From the NCBI GenBank assembly GCA_947373615.1, contig CANBYN010000091.1:1-7147 (forward strand): a DNA stretch of 7,147 nt, written 5' to 3'. Both the position numbers and the translations under genes were made by a program. This DNA is from Burkholderiaceae bacterium. Its GTDB lineage: Bacteria; Pseudomonadota; Gammaproteobacteria; Burkholderiales; Burkholderiaceae. The notes below the pieces were generated by a model. The model did no database searches and had not been told where the DNA came from. It worked only from the letters and a program-made list of their open reading frames with translations. Shown one piece after another: positions 1-6,337 of this stretch (within the stretch, counting starts at the first letter, position 1; each line of letters begins with the position of its first letter).

Positions 1-314
1 CCTTGCAGGATGGTTTTGCTACAACCTCTGGGTTCTATGAAGCATTCCAGTTGGCAGGATTTGAGCCAAATGTCGTGATGAAAGTAGGTGATATTTTTTC
101 CCTGATGAATATGGTCTCGGGCGATATGGGGAGATCTTTATTGCCAGGAAGAGTAATGGCTCTGATGGGTAACGCGATTGAATTTACGCCTTTATTGCCC
201 AAATATCAGGTTACTCAGCGAATTGCCTTAATGTATCTTCAGGCTAATGAATCTAATCCCAATATCTTGGCTCTAGCAGCCGAAGCCCGTATGTTGCATC
301 GCAATAACAGCTAA
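1..314 (+). CDS. LysR-type transcriptional regulator, C-terminal part (5' truncated by window edge)
   Basis: This is the last 104 or so residues of a LysR-family regulator; the reading frame is open to the left edge, so the DNA-binding helix-turn-helix and most of the effector domain lie outside the window. The visible part resembles the second half of the LysR effector-binding domain: a V-G-D-I-F-S-L-M-N-M-V-S-G-D-M-G stretch followed by S-L-L-P-G-R-V, then a strand reaching P-L-L-P-K-Y, and an ending with N-I-L-A-L-A-A-E-A-R-M. The SLMNMVSG..G..LLPGR pattern is what I remember from LysR regulators of malonate utilisation (MdcR type). With malonate genes directly downstream in the same direction, the likely role is malonate-responsive activation of that operon. 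The family call is firm; the effector is inferred from context. The TTG at position 3 is not a credible start. Confidence 0.85.
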   Translation, partial: LQDGFATTSGFYEAFQLAGFEPNVVMKVGDIFSLMNMVSGDMGRSLLPGRVMALMGNAIEFTPLLPKYQVTQRIALMYLQANESNPNILALAAEARMLHRNNS

Positions 315-330
315 ATATCAATTTTCATTC

Positions 331-356
331 AAGTTATTAATTAACTTTAAGTTAAT
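331..356. promoter_or_regulatory. Putative LysR operator: three alternating half-sites upstream of matA
   Basis: The 17-bp palindrome ATTAACTTTAAGTTAAT (340-356) has 8-bp arms around a single central T and contains a T-N11-A core, the usual LysR-box form. A further copy of the half-site AAGTTA lies at 331-336 and pairs with TAACTT at 342-347 across 5 bp, so three half-sites alternate in orientation. The site lies 20-45 bp upstream of the candidate -35 box, which suits an activator. The DNA is AT-rich, so some of the symmetry could be chance. Binding by the adjacent LysR protein is inferred. Confidence 0.45.
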
Positions 357-375
357 ATTATTTCATTTTGCTTAA

Positions 376-404
376 TTGATTTACCCTGGCACTGAGAATA
401 CATT
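376..404 (+). promoter_or_regulatory. Candidate sigma-70 promoter of matA
   Basis: A TTGATT -35 element (376-381) and a TACATT -10 element (399-404) are separated by 17 bp, each matching consensus at four of six positions. Transcription would begin near 411 and give a leader of about 30 nt before the matA ATG. The modest match fits a promoter needing an activator, in line with the operator-like repeats just upstream. The prediction was made by eye. Confidence 0.35.
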
Positions 405-439
405 GCTATTTTCACGATGGCCTTTCTGAAGAGACCTAC

Positions 440-1744
440 ATGCTTGAAAAGTTGGCAAAAGCCCGTAATCTGTCTAAAGCGAATAATTCCGTAAAGCGTT
501 TAATTTCCGAGCGCGGGGAATCTAATGCTGTCAGCATGGCTGATGATGTAGTAAACAATTATCGTAAGCTTGGTAAAGATCAACATATTCCCTTTTTTAC
601 TTATTTGTTTGAGATGCTTAACCCTCAGGCGGATGCAGTTTTAAAGGCTGCTCAAAATTTTGCAGCAGAAGCGACTGCTCGTAACTATATTAAGTTGCAA
701 AGAATTGCAGAGGCGCCAAGACAAGAATTGTTTCGGCGCTTAAATCGCGCTACTCAAGGAACTGCCGCAGTAGTCCAAATGCGCCGTGATCTTCTTCAAA
801 TTTTAGAAAAGTATCCTGCTTTGACTGCAGTTGATTTTGATATGCGCCATCTTCTTTCATCTTGGTTTAATCCTGGATTTTTGAAGATGCATCGTGTTGA
901 TTGGAAGTCTCCCGCAGAGGTATTGGAAAAGTTGATCCAACATGAAGCAGTCCATGCGATTGACGGCTGGGATGACTTGCGTCGCCGCTTGCAACCTGAC
1001 CGTCGTTGCTTTGCTTTCTTTCATCCCCAGTTACCAAGTGAGCCATTAATATTTGTGGAAGTTGCATTGCTCCCCGAGATTCCAGCAGTGATTGCCCCAT
1101 TGGTGGATAAGAAAGCAGAAACAGTGGATCAAGTGGCGCAATATAAGGTTGCTGTTTTTTACTCTATTAGCAACTGTGAGCCCGGTCTTCGTGGGGTATC
1201 AATGGGAAATTTCTTGATCAAGCGCGTTGCTGAACAGTTGCAAGAAGAATTTCCCGGCTTAAAAACTTTTGTGACTTTATCGCCTATTCCTGGCTTCATG
1301 GAATGGGTATCAGCAGGTGCTAACCCTGGAAATGACATCCCTGTAGATCGCTTTAAATCTAACATCAAAGCAGCACGCGATCAGGCCTTGACGCAGCTTA
1401 AATTAGATACGCAATCTTGGTCTGAAAAATTGTCTTCTGGATGGCATCCTGATCTCGCCTCTGAAAAGGAAAAAGAAGCATTACTTTGTTTAGCAAGTAT
1501 TTATTTAGGCTTGGCTTCTACAAGTCGCAATGGCAATCCTGTCGCTAAGTTTCACTTAGGTAATGGCGCTAAATTGCATCAAATTAACTGGGCTAGCGAT
1601 CTATCTCGCAAGGGTTTACGCCAATCCGCCGCATTAATGGTTAACTATCTCTACGATTTAGGGAAAGTCGAAGAAAATCACGAGCGCTTTGCTAATGGCG
1701 AGATCGTATATTCCCGTGCTGTTGGACGTTTAATGCACCCATAG
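440..1744 (+). CDS. matA: Malonyl-CoA decarboxylase
   Basis: Cytoplasmic enzyme converting malonyl-CoA to acetyl-CoA and CO2, the final step of malonate breakdown in the MatA/MatB route. The 434 residues match the malonyl-CoA decarboxylase family in full. A helical N-terminal region covers about residues 1-130, and the acetyltransferase-like (GNAT-fold) catalytic region follows with H-P-Q-L-P-S-E-P-L-I-F-V-E-V (195-208), F-Y-S-I-S-N-C (240-246), G-N-F-L-I-K (256-261), L-S-P-I-P-G-F (280-286) and F-H-L-G-N-G-A (371-377). By alignment from memory with the human enzyme (Ser329, His423), Ser281 of SPIPGF and His372 of FHLGNGA are the probable catalytic pair. Their spacing (91 residues) is close to that of the human pair (94). 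The ATG at 440 has a GAAGAG ribosome site 6 nt upstream, and the frame meets a TGA at 377-379 with no earlier ATG. A 138-bp gap separates it from the transporter genes. Action on methylmalonyl-CoA cannot be excluded. Confidence 0.95.
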   Translation: MLEKLAKARNLSKANNSVKRLISERGESNAVSMADDVVNNYRKLGKDQHIPFFTYLFEMLNPQADAVLKAAQNFAAEATARNYIKLQRIAEAPRQELFRRLNRATQGTAAVVQMRRDLLQILEKYPALTAVDFDMRHLLSSWFNPGFLKMHRVDWKSPAEVLEKLIQHEAVHAIDGWDDLRRRLQPDRRCFAFFHPQLPSEPLIFVEVALLPEIPAVIAPLVDKKAETVDQVAQYKVAVFYSISNCEPGLRGVSMGNFLIKRVAEQLQEEFPGLKTFVTLSPIPGFMEWVSAGANPGNDIPVDRFKSNIKAARDQALTQLKLDTQSWSEKLSSGWHPDLASEKEKEALLCLASIYLGLASTSRNGNPVAKFHLGNGAKLHQINWASDLSRKGLRQSAALMVNYLYDLGKVEENHERFANGEIVYSRAVGRLMHP

Positions 1745-1882
1745 CAAATATATTTAGGAGGAGATCTTCTAAGGCAGAATTCAGAGATTATTCGCTTTAG
1801 AATGGGGCATAAAGAAGTCAGTGACTACAAAGCTGGCAGTGCCCATGTTGTATTTAAATAAAGAATTATTAAGGAGATAGAC
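1745..1882 (+). other. Gap between matA and the TRAP genes, with an unused strong Shine-Dalgarno sequence
   Basis: This 138-bp gap is the longest in the operon. It holds AGGAGGAG at 1756-1763, a near-perfect ribosome site, but no ATG, GTG or TTG lies 5-10 nt downstream. The second ribosome site, AAGGAGAT at 1871-1878, serves the TRAP binding-protein gene at 1883. The matA frame stays open past its TAG for 38 sense codons to a TAA at 1859-1861. Inside that stretch an ATG at 1802 could begin a 19-residue peptide (MGHKEVSDYKAGSAHVVFK), but it has no good ribosome site. I see no convincing promoter or terminator hairpin. Confidence 0.4.
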
Positions 1883-2917
1883 ATGACAGATTCAAAAGAA
1901 ATTAGTCAACTACGCCGCACATTATTGCTTGGTGCTGCTGGTGCATCAGTTGCAGGTTATAACCTGAGTGCGTTTGCTCAGTCAAACTCAAAAAGTTTAA
2001 AAATTTCCCATCAATTTCCTAGCGGCACCGACTTCCGTGATCGCTTATGCAAAAAATTTGGTGAGGAGGTTAGCAAAAAGACTAATGGAGAGCTGAAGTT
2101 TGATGTTTATCCACAATCTTCCTTGATGAAAACGAATGCTCAATTTAGCGCTTTGCGTAAGGGTGCGCTGGATTTTAGTTTTTACCCAATGCCCTATGCG
2201 GGCGGAGAAGTTGTTGAGGCTAATATTGGTCTGATGCCTGCGCTAGTGACTAGCTATGAACAAGGTGCCAAGTGGAAAAATGCTGAAGTTGGCAAGATCT
2301 TAAACAAGGTCATGGAATCCAAAGGTATTGTTATTGTGAGTTGGGTATGGCAGGCTGGTGGTGTTGCTACTCGTTCTGGGCCTATCGTAGTTCCTGATGA
2401 TGTCAAAGGCGTAAAAGTACGTGGCGGAAGCCGTGAATTTGATGCCATGCTCAAGGCAGCCGGCGCTTCGGTGATGACTTCGATTCCTTCGAATGAGATT
2501 TATCAAGCTGTGCAGACTGGTTCATTAGAGGCAGCCTACACATCATCTGCAAGCCTAATGTCATTCAAGCTCGCAGAGTTAACCAAAAACTTTACTTCTG
2601 CTAAAAATAAATCCTATTGGTATATGTTAGAGCCACTCATGATGTCAAAAATCGTGTTTGATTCTTTAACACCAAAACAACGTGACGTTATTATGTCGGT
2701 CGGAGTCGATATGGAAAAGTTTGGTACCGAACAGGCCAAATTGGATGATATCGATGCTTCTATTGCGTTTGCTAAAGCTGGCAACAAGGTTTTTGAAATG
2801 GATTCTTCAGTAGTTGATAAATGGAAAGCAGTGGCTAAAAACTCTGCCTGGAAAGAATTCTCCGAGCGTAATGAAACTTGTGCTGCCATGATGCGTTCAG
2901 CTGAGAAAATTTCATAA
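1883..2917 (+). CDS. TRAP transporter periplasmic solute-binding protein (DctP family), probably for malonate
   Basis: Periplasmic receptor that captures a carboxylate and delivers it to the TRAP permease encoded by the next two genes. The 344-residue length is typical of DctP proteins. The N-terminus has a signal peptide with paired arginines (R11-R12) ahead of a hydrophobic stretch and an A-F-A site (30-32) for cleavage before Q33; the RR-T-L-L-L arrangement suggests Tat export, though the match is loose. The mature part shows family hallmarks: Y-P-Q-S-S-L (76-81), G-A-L-D-F (94-98), and D-V-K-G-V-K-V-R-G (173-181), in which Arg180 should be the conserved arginine that clamps the substrate carboxylate, followed by Q-T-G-S-L-E-A (211-217). 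A strong ribosome site AAGGAGAT precedes the ATG. Its place between matA and matB points to malonate, as in the MatPQM system of Sinorhizobium; the sequence itself does not prove substrate. Confidence 0.92.
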   Translation: MTDSKEISQLRRTLLLGAAGASVAGYNLSAFAQSNSKSLKISHQFPSGTDFRDRLCKKFGEEVSKKTNGELKFDVYPQSSLMKTNAQFSALRKGALDFSFYPMPYAGGEVVEANIGLMPALVTSYEQGAKWKNAEVGKILNKVMESKGIVIVSWVWQAGGVATRSGPIVVPDDVKGVKVRGGSREFDAMLKAAGASVMTSIPSNEIYQAVQTGSLEAAYTSSASLMSFKLAELTKNFTSAKNKSYWYMLEPLMMSKIVFDSLTPKQRDVIMSVGVDMEKFGTEQAKLDDIDASIAFAKAGNKVFEMDSSVVDKWKAVAKNSAWKEFSERNETCAAMMRSAEKIS

Positions 2918-2918
2918 A

Positions 2919-3437
2919 ATGATGTTGATTTTAGAGGCTGCCGACAGGGTGATGTCGGCAGTTAATAAATTTTTAGTATTGCTGGGCTCACTCGCTCTAA
3001 TGGCTGCAGCGCTAATTCTGAGCTATAGCGTTATGTCTCGTGGATTATTTCATTCGGCCAACGACTGGCAGGATGAGGCTGCTTTATTTTGCTTAGTGGG
3101 CGTTACTTTTCTCTGTAGTTCATACGTTCAAGAAAAGCGTGGCCATATTGGAATTTCTGCAATTGAAGGCCTATTACCTCACCCTGTTAATAAAGTCCGT
3201 GCAATTGTTATTGATGTGATCTCCTGCCTATTCTTTGCTTTTTTTTCTACAAAGACTTGGGATTTACTCCATGAAGCATGGGTAGATGGTCAGGTAACTA
3301 ACTCTACCTGGGCTCCTTCCTTGTGGATTCCCTATTCGATGATGTTCGTTGGCATGGTATTACTCACTTTTCAATTATTCCTACAAATTTTTATTAGAAA
3401 AACTGTCGCTACCGATGTTGTGAGTGGGGGTCACTAA
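2919..3437 (+). CDS. TRAP transporter small permease subunit (DctQ family)
   Basis: Inner-membrane subunit that partners the large permease in the ion-driven TRAP uptake complex. The 172 residues show four membrane segments at roughly 18-40, 53-70, 93-113 and 136-158, with the DctQ-type sequence W-Q-D-E-A (50-54) at the start of the second and a charged Q-E-K-R-G-H-I-G-I (71-79) turn after it. The ATG at 2919 begins one base after the binding-protein TAA, so translation is probably coupled. No good ribosome site stands before it beyond GAGA inside the end of the previous gene. The next codon is also ATG, and a third ATG at 2952 (residue 12) would still keep all membrane segments, so the exact start is uncertain. 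Confidence 0.9.
   Translation: MMLILEAADRVMSAVNKFLVLLGSLALMAAALILSYSVMSRGLFHSANDWQDEAALFCLVGVTFLCSSYVQEKRGHIGISAIEGLLPHPVNKVRAIVIDVISCLFFAFFSTKTWDLLHEAWVDGQVTNSTWAPSLWIPYSMMFVGMVLLTFQLFLQIFIRKTVATDVVSGGH
3426..3430 (+). promoter_or_regulatory. Ribosome binding site deciding the large-permease start
   Basis: A GGGGG run lies 8 nt before the ATG at 3439 and inside the last codons of the small-permease gene. The alternative in-frame GTG at 3424 lies at this run and has no ribosome site of its own, so the ATG is preferred. Confidence 0.5.
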
Positions 3438-3438
3438 T

Positions 3439-4794
3439 ATGTCCATTCTTACTATCGGACTTTTATTCGCAGTTGTGACTCTGATTATTATGTTTTCAGG
3501 GATTTCAATCGCTTTTGCTTTAGGTATTGTGGCGATTATTTTTATGTACTTCTTCATGCCTGCTTCATCGCTAGATACAGTTGCGCAGAATGTCTATGAA
3601 GAAATGTCCAGCATTACTTTGATGTCCATCCCATTGTTTATCCTGAAGGGTGCCGCAATTGGCCGATCACGTGCGGGTAAGGATTTGTACGACGCCCTCC
3701 ATGTATGGATGGGGAAAATACCCGGTGGCCTTGGAGTTGCAAACGTATTTGCTTGTGCATTATTTGCTGCTATGGCTGGTTCTAGTCCTGCAACATGCTC
3801 CGCAATTGGTAGCGCAGGAATTCCTGAAATGCGTAAACGCGGTTACTCGCCAGGTTTTGCGGCAGGTATTATTGCGGCTGGCGGTACTTTAGGCATTTTG
3901 TTGCCACCCTCAATCACCATGATTTTGTATTCGGTGGCAGCAGAGCAATCATTGGGGCGCCTATTCCTAGCTGCTATTGGCCCTGGCGTCATGCTGGTTG
4001 TGTTCTTTTCCGTCTACACGGTATTTCGCTTTCGAAAAGAATATTCCAGTGCTTACGAAGCTTATACAGTAAGCAAGGTTTCCACTCCTATATTAGAGCG
4101 TCAAACTTACACCATGCAGCAGAAAATGAGCTCATTACCTAGAGTTCTCCCTTTCTTGGTTTTGTTGATTGGTGTGATGGTAGCCCTGTATGGTGGATAT
4201 GCAACACCTGCCGAAACAGCGGGTTTAGGTGCAGTCTTTGCATTCCTCTTAATTGCTGTAATTTATAAGATGTGGCGTTTCAAAGATTTATATCCATTGC
4301 TGGATGTCACTATTCGCGAATCCGCTATGTTGATGTTCATCATTGGTATGTCCCTCTTATTTGCAAATGTGATGAGTTATCTGCATTTAAGTCAGTCTGC
4401 TGCGCAAGCAATTGTTGATCTAAATACTTCTAGATGGATTTTATTGGCAGCAATTTTATTCATGGTGATTGTCCTTGGTTTTTTCTTGCCTCCTGTTTCG
4501 ATTATTTTGATGACTTCGCCAATTTTCTTGCCACCATTACGTGCGGCTGGCTTTGATTTAATCTGGTTTGGTGTAGTCATGACTATAGTGATGGAGACGG
4601 GCTTAATTCATCCTCCAGTTGGTCTTAATATTTTCGTTATTAAAAATATTGCTCCTGATATCACCTTGCGTGAAATTATCTACGGAGTAATGCCTTTCGT
4701 AGCGATTATGCTTTTTTCGGTCGTATTACTTTGCTTATTCCCAGAAATCGCTACTGGATTATCCAATTGGGTAATGGGTGTGCCCCTAGTTTAA
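3439..4794 (+). CDS. TRAP transporter large permease subunit (DctM family)
   Basis: Inner-membrane translocation subunit of the TRAP carrier, using an ion gradient to import the dicarboxylate presented by the binding protein. From the ATG at 3439 it has 451 residues, almost wholly hydrophobic segments with short loops, as in the DctM superfamily. Recognisable parts are A-M-A-G-S-S-P-A-T (111-119), A-G-G-T-L-G-I-L-L-P-P-S (147-158), the A-T-P-A-E-T-A-G segment (255-262), F-F-L-P-P-V-S-I-I-L-M (348-358) and the C-terminal E-T-G-L-I-H-P-P-V-G-L-N (386-397). A charged loop at about 198-235 looks somewhat longer than usual for the family, judged from memory. The gene starts one base after the small-permease stop and ends 19 bp before matB. 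An in-frame GTG at 3424 would add five residues and overlap the previous gene, but it lacks a ribosome site. Confidence 0.93.
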   Translation: MSILTIGLLFAVVTLIIMFSGISIAFALGIVAIIFMYFFMPASSLDTVAQNVYEEMSSITLMSIPLFILKGAAIGRSRAGKDLYDALHVWMGKIPGGLGVANVFACALFAAMAGSSPATCSAIGSAGIPEMRKRGYSPGFAAGIIAAGGTLGILLPPSITMILYSVAAEQSLGRLFLAAIGPGVMLVVFFSVYTVFRFRKEYSSAYEAYTVSKVSTPILERQTYTMQQKMSSLPRVLPFLVLLIGVMVALYGGYATPAETAGLGAVFAFLLIAVIYKMWRFKDLYPLLDVTIRESAMLMFIIGMSLLFANVMSYLHLSQSAAQAIVDLNTSRWILLAAILFMVIVLGFFLPPVSIILMTSPIFLPPLRAAGFDLIWFGVVMTIVMETGLIHPPVGLNIFVIKNIAPDITLREIIYGVMPFVAIMLFSVVLLCLFPEIATGLSNWVMGVPLV

Positions 4795-4813
4795 GAAATC
4801 AAGGAATATTTTT

Positions 4814-6337
4814 ATGAATTTGTACTCGGTATTGGAAAAAGGTTTTCCAAAAGATAAAAATGCTTGCGCTCTAGAAACGCATGATGGGCTTTACTACTCT
4901 TGGGGTGACCTAGAGGGTGCGACTGCTAAGTTAGCTAATTTACTCAAGAGCCTAAAGCTTCCAGTTGGATCCCGGGTGGCGGTTCAGGTGGAGAAGTCTC
5001 CCGAGGCTCTTTTCTTATATTTGGCTACGATTCGTGCTGGCTATGTTTATTTGCCACTTAATACTGCCTATCAAGCCGCTGAGATTCAATACTTTGTTGA
5101 AAATGCTGAGCCTGTGGTGATGGTTTGCAGTAGCAAAAACCTCTCTTGGGTTTCAAAAGTTGCTTTTAAGGCTGGCACTAAACACGTCTTTACCTTGGAT
5201 GACAATCGCAATGGCACATTGTTGGAGCGCGCAGCTAGCTTAAGCGAGAAGTTCAAAACTGTACCCGCCAAAGATGATGACTTAGCGGCAATCTTGTACA
5301 CATCGGGGACTACTGGTCGTAGCAAAGGGGCAATGCTGACCCATAAAAATTTGGGCAGCAATGCGCAAGTTCTGCAAAAGTATTGGGGTTGGAAAAAAGG
5401 AGATGTCTTGCTACACGCATTGCCCATCTTCCATGTGCATGGTTTATTTGTAGCTGCTCATGGGGCACTTATTAATGGTAGCAAAATGATTTGGTTGCCA
5501 CGTCTGGATGTCTCTCAATTGATTCATCATATGCCACGGTCAACAGTCATGATGGGCGTTCCAACCTTTTATGTGCGTTTGTTGGCTGATAAAGGTTTTA
5601 GCAAAAATGTGGCGCGCAATATGCGCTTATTTATTTCTGGTTCAGCTCCGCTGTTAACTGAAACATTCAATACTTTTAAAGACGTTATAGGTCAGGCAAT
5701 CCTTGAGCGATACGGCATGAGTGAAACTGTCATGTTGGTTTCTAATCCTTATAAGGGTGCTCGAGTTGGCGGTTCTGTTGGATTGCCATTGCCGGGTGTA
5801 AAAGTGCGAGTCGTTAATGAAGATAACAAGTCCTGTGGCGTTAATGAAATTGGCAATATTCAGGTCAAAGGCCCAAATGTATTCAAGGGTTACTGGCGCA
5901 TGCCAGAAAAAACTGCAGAAGAATTTACCAAAGATGGTTGGTTTAAGACGGGTGACGTTGGTCGCTGGGGTGGTGATGCCAATGGCGGAAAAGCACCTAA
6001 AGACTACTTGTGCATCGTAGGGCGCAGTAAGGATTTAATCATTTCAGGCGGCTACAACGTCTACCCTAAAGAAATCGAAAGTTTTATAGATGATATGGAT
6101 GGTGTGGATGAGAGCGCGGTGATTGGCATTCCTCATCCAGATTTTGGTGAGGCAGTAATGGCGGTAGTTGTGCCTAAAGCTGGCGCGAAGTTAAATGCGG
6201 AGGCGATGATTGCGGCCTTAAAAACACAAATTGCGAATTTCAAAATACCGAAGCGACTAGAAATTGTTGGCGATTTACCTCGTAACGCGATGGGTAAGGT
6301 GCAAAAGAATATTTTGCGCCAGCAATATACAAGTTAG
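4814..6337 (+). CDS. matB: Malonyl-CoA synthetase (malonate-CoA ligase)
   Basis: Cytoplasmic enzyme of the ANL (acyl-CoA synthetase) superfamily that activates malonate with ATP and CoA to malonyl-CoA, releasing AMP and pyrophosphate; the product feeds MatA. All core motifs are present in 507 residues: the phosphate loop Y-T-S-G-T-T-G-R-S-K-G (162-172), E-R-Y-G-M-S-E-T (298-305), G-W-F-K-T-G-D-V-G (375-383), G-R-S-K-D-L-I-I-S-G-G-Y-N (403-415) and P-R-N-A-M-G-K (489-495) with the catalytic Lys495. The stretch P-R-S-T-V-M-M-G-V-P-T-F-Y (241-253) is characteristic of MatB rather than of fatty acyl-CoA ligases. Between the T-G-D and G-R-S-K-D motifs there are about eight extra residues, rich in glycine, compared with the usual spacing. 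An AAGGAA ribosome site lies 7 nt before the ATG. The gene closes the operon. A methylmalonate side activity is known in the family. Confidence 0.94.
   Translation: MNLYSVLEKGFPKDKNACALETHDGLYYSWGDLEGATAKLANLLKSLKLPVGSRVAVQVEKSPEALFLYLATIRAGYVYLPLNTAYQAAEIQYFVENAEPVVMVCSSKNLSWVSKVAFKAGTKHVFTLDDNRNGTLLERAASLSEKFKTVPAKDDDLAAILYTSGTTGRSKGAMLTHKNLGSNAQVLQKYWGWKKGDVLLHALPIFHVHGLFVAAHGALINGSKMIWLPRLDVSQLIHHMPRSTVMMGVPTFYVRLLADKGFSKNVARNMRLFISGSAPLLTETFNTFKDVIGQAILERYGMSETVMLVSNPYKGARVGGSVGLPLPGVKVRVVNEDNKSCGVNEIGNIQVKGPNVFKGYWRMPEKTAEEFTKDGWFKTGDVGRWGGDANGGKAPKDYLCIVGRSKDLIISGGYNVYPKEIESFIDDMDGVDESAVIGIPHPDFGEAVMAVVVPKAGAKLNAEAMIAALKTQIANFKIPKRLEIVGDLPRNAMGKVQKNILRQQYTS

Noticed and set aside
387..407. 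Sigma-54-like promoter upstream of matA (TGGCAC followed by TTGCT).
   Set aside because: The two blocks look like -24/-12 elements, but 15 bp separate the GG from the GC instead of the required 10, so sigma-54 could not use them.
867..1100. - strand open frame inside matA.
   Set aside because: It is antisense to conserved decarboxylase sequence, with low-quality composition and no ribosome site; a shadow frame.
1754..1772. Imperfect inverted repeat around AGATCT in the matA-TRAP gap as a terminator or operator.
   Set aside because: The arms match only with a 3-nt bulge and no U-run follows; the region is better described by the AGGAGGAG ribosome-site sequence.
1783..1848. Possible 21-residue - strand peptide (starting MGTASFVVTDFF) in the matA-TRAP gap.
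   Set aside because: There is no ribosome site, no recognisable similarity, and the length is expected by chance.
3424..3438. GTG start for the large TRAP permease overlapping the small permease gene.
   Set aside because: It has no ribosome site, while the ATG at 3439 follows a G-rich site at proper distance directly after the previous stop.
5086..5427. 113-residue open frame on the - strand inside matB.
   Set aside because: It lies wholly opposite highly conserved ligase motifs, has no protein-like features and is a shadow of the real gene.
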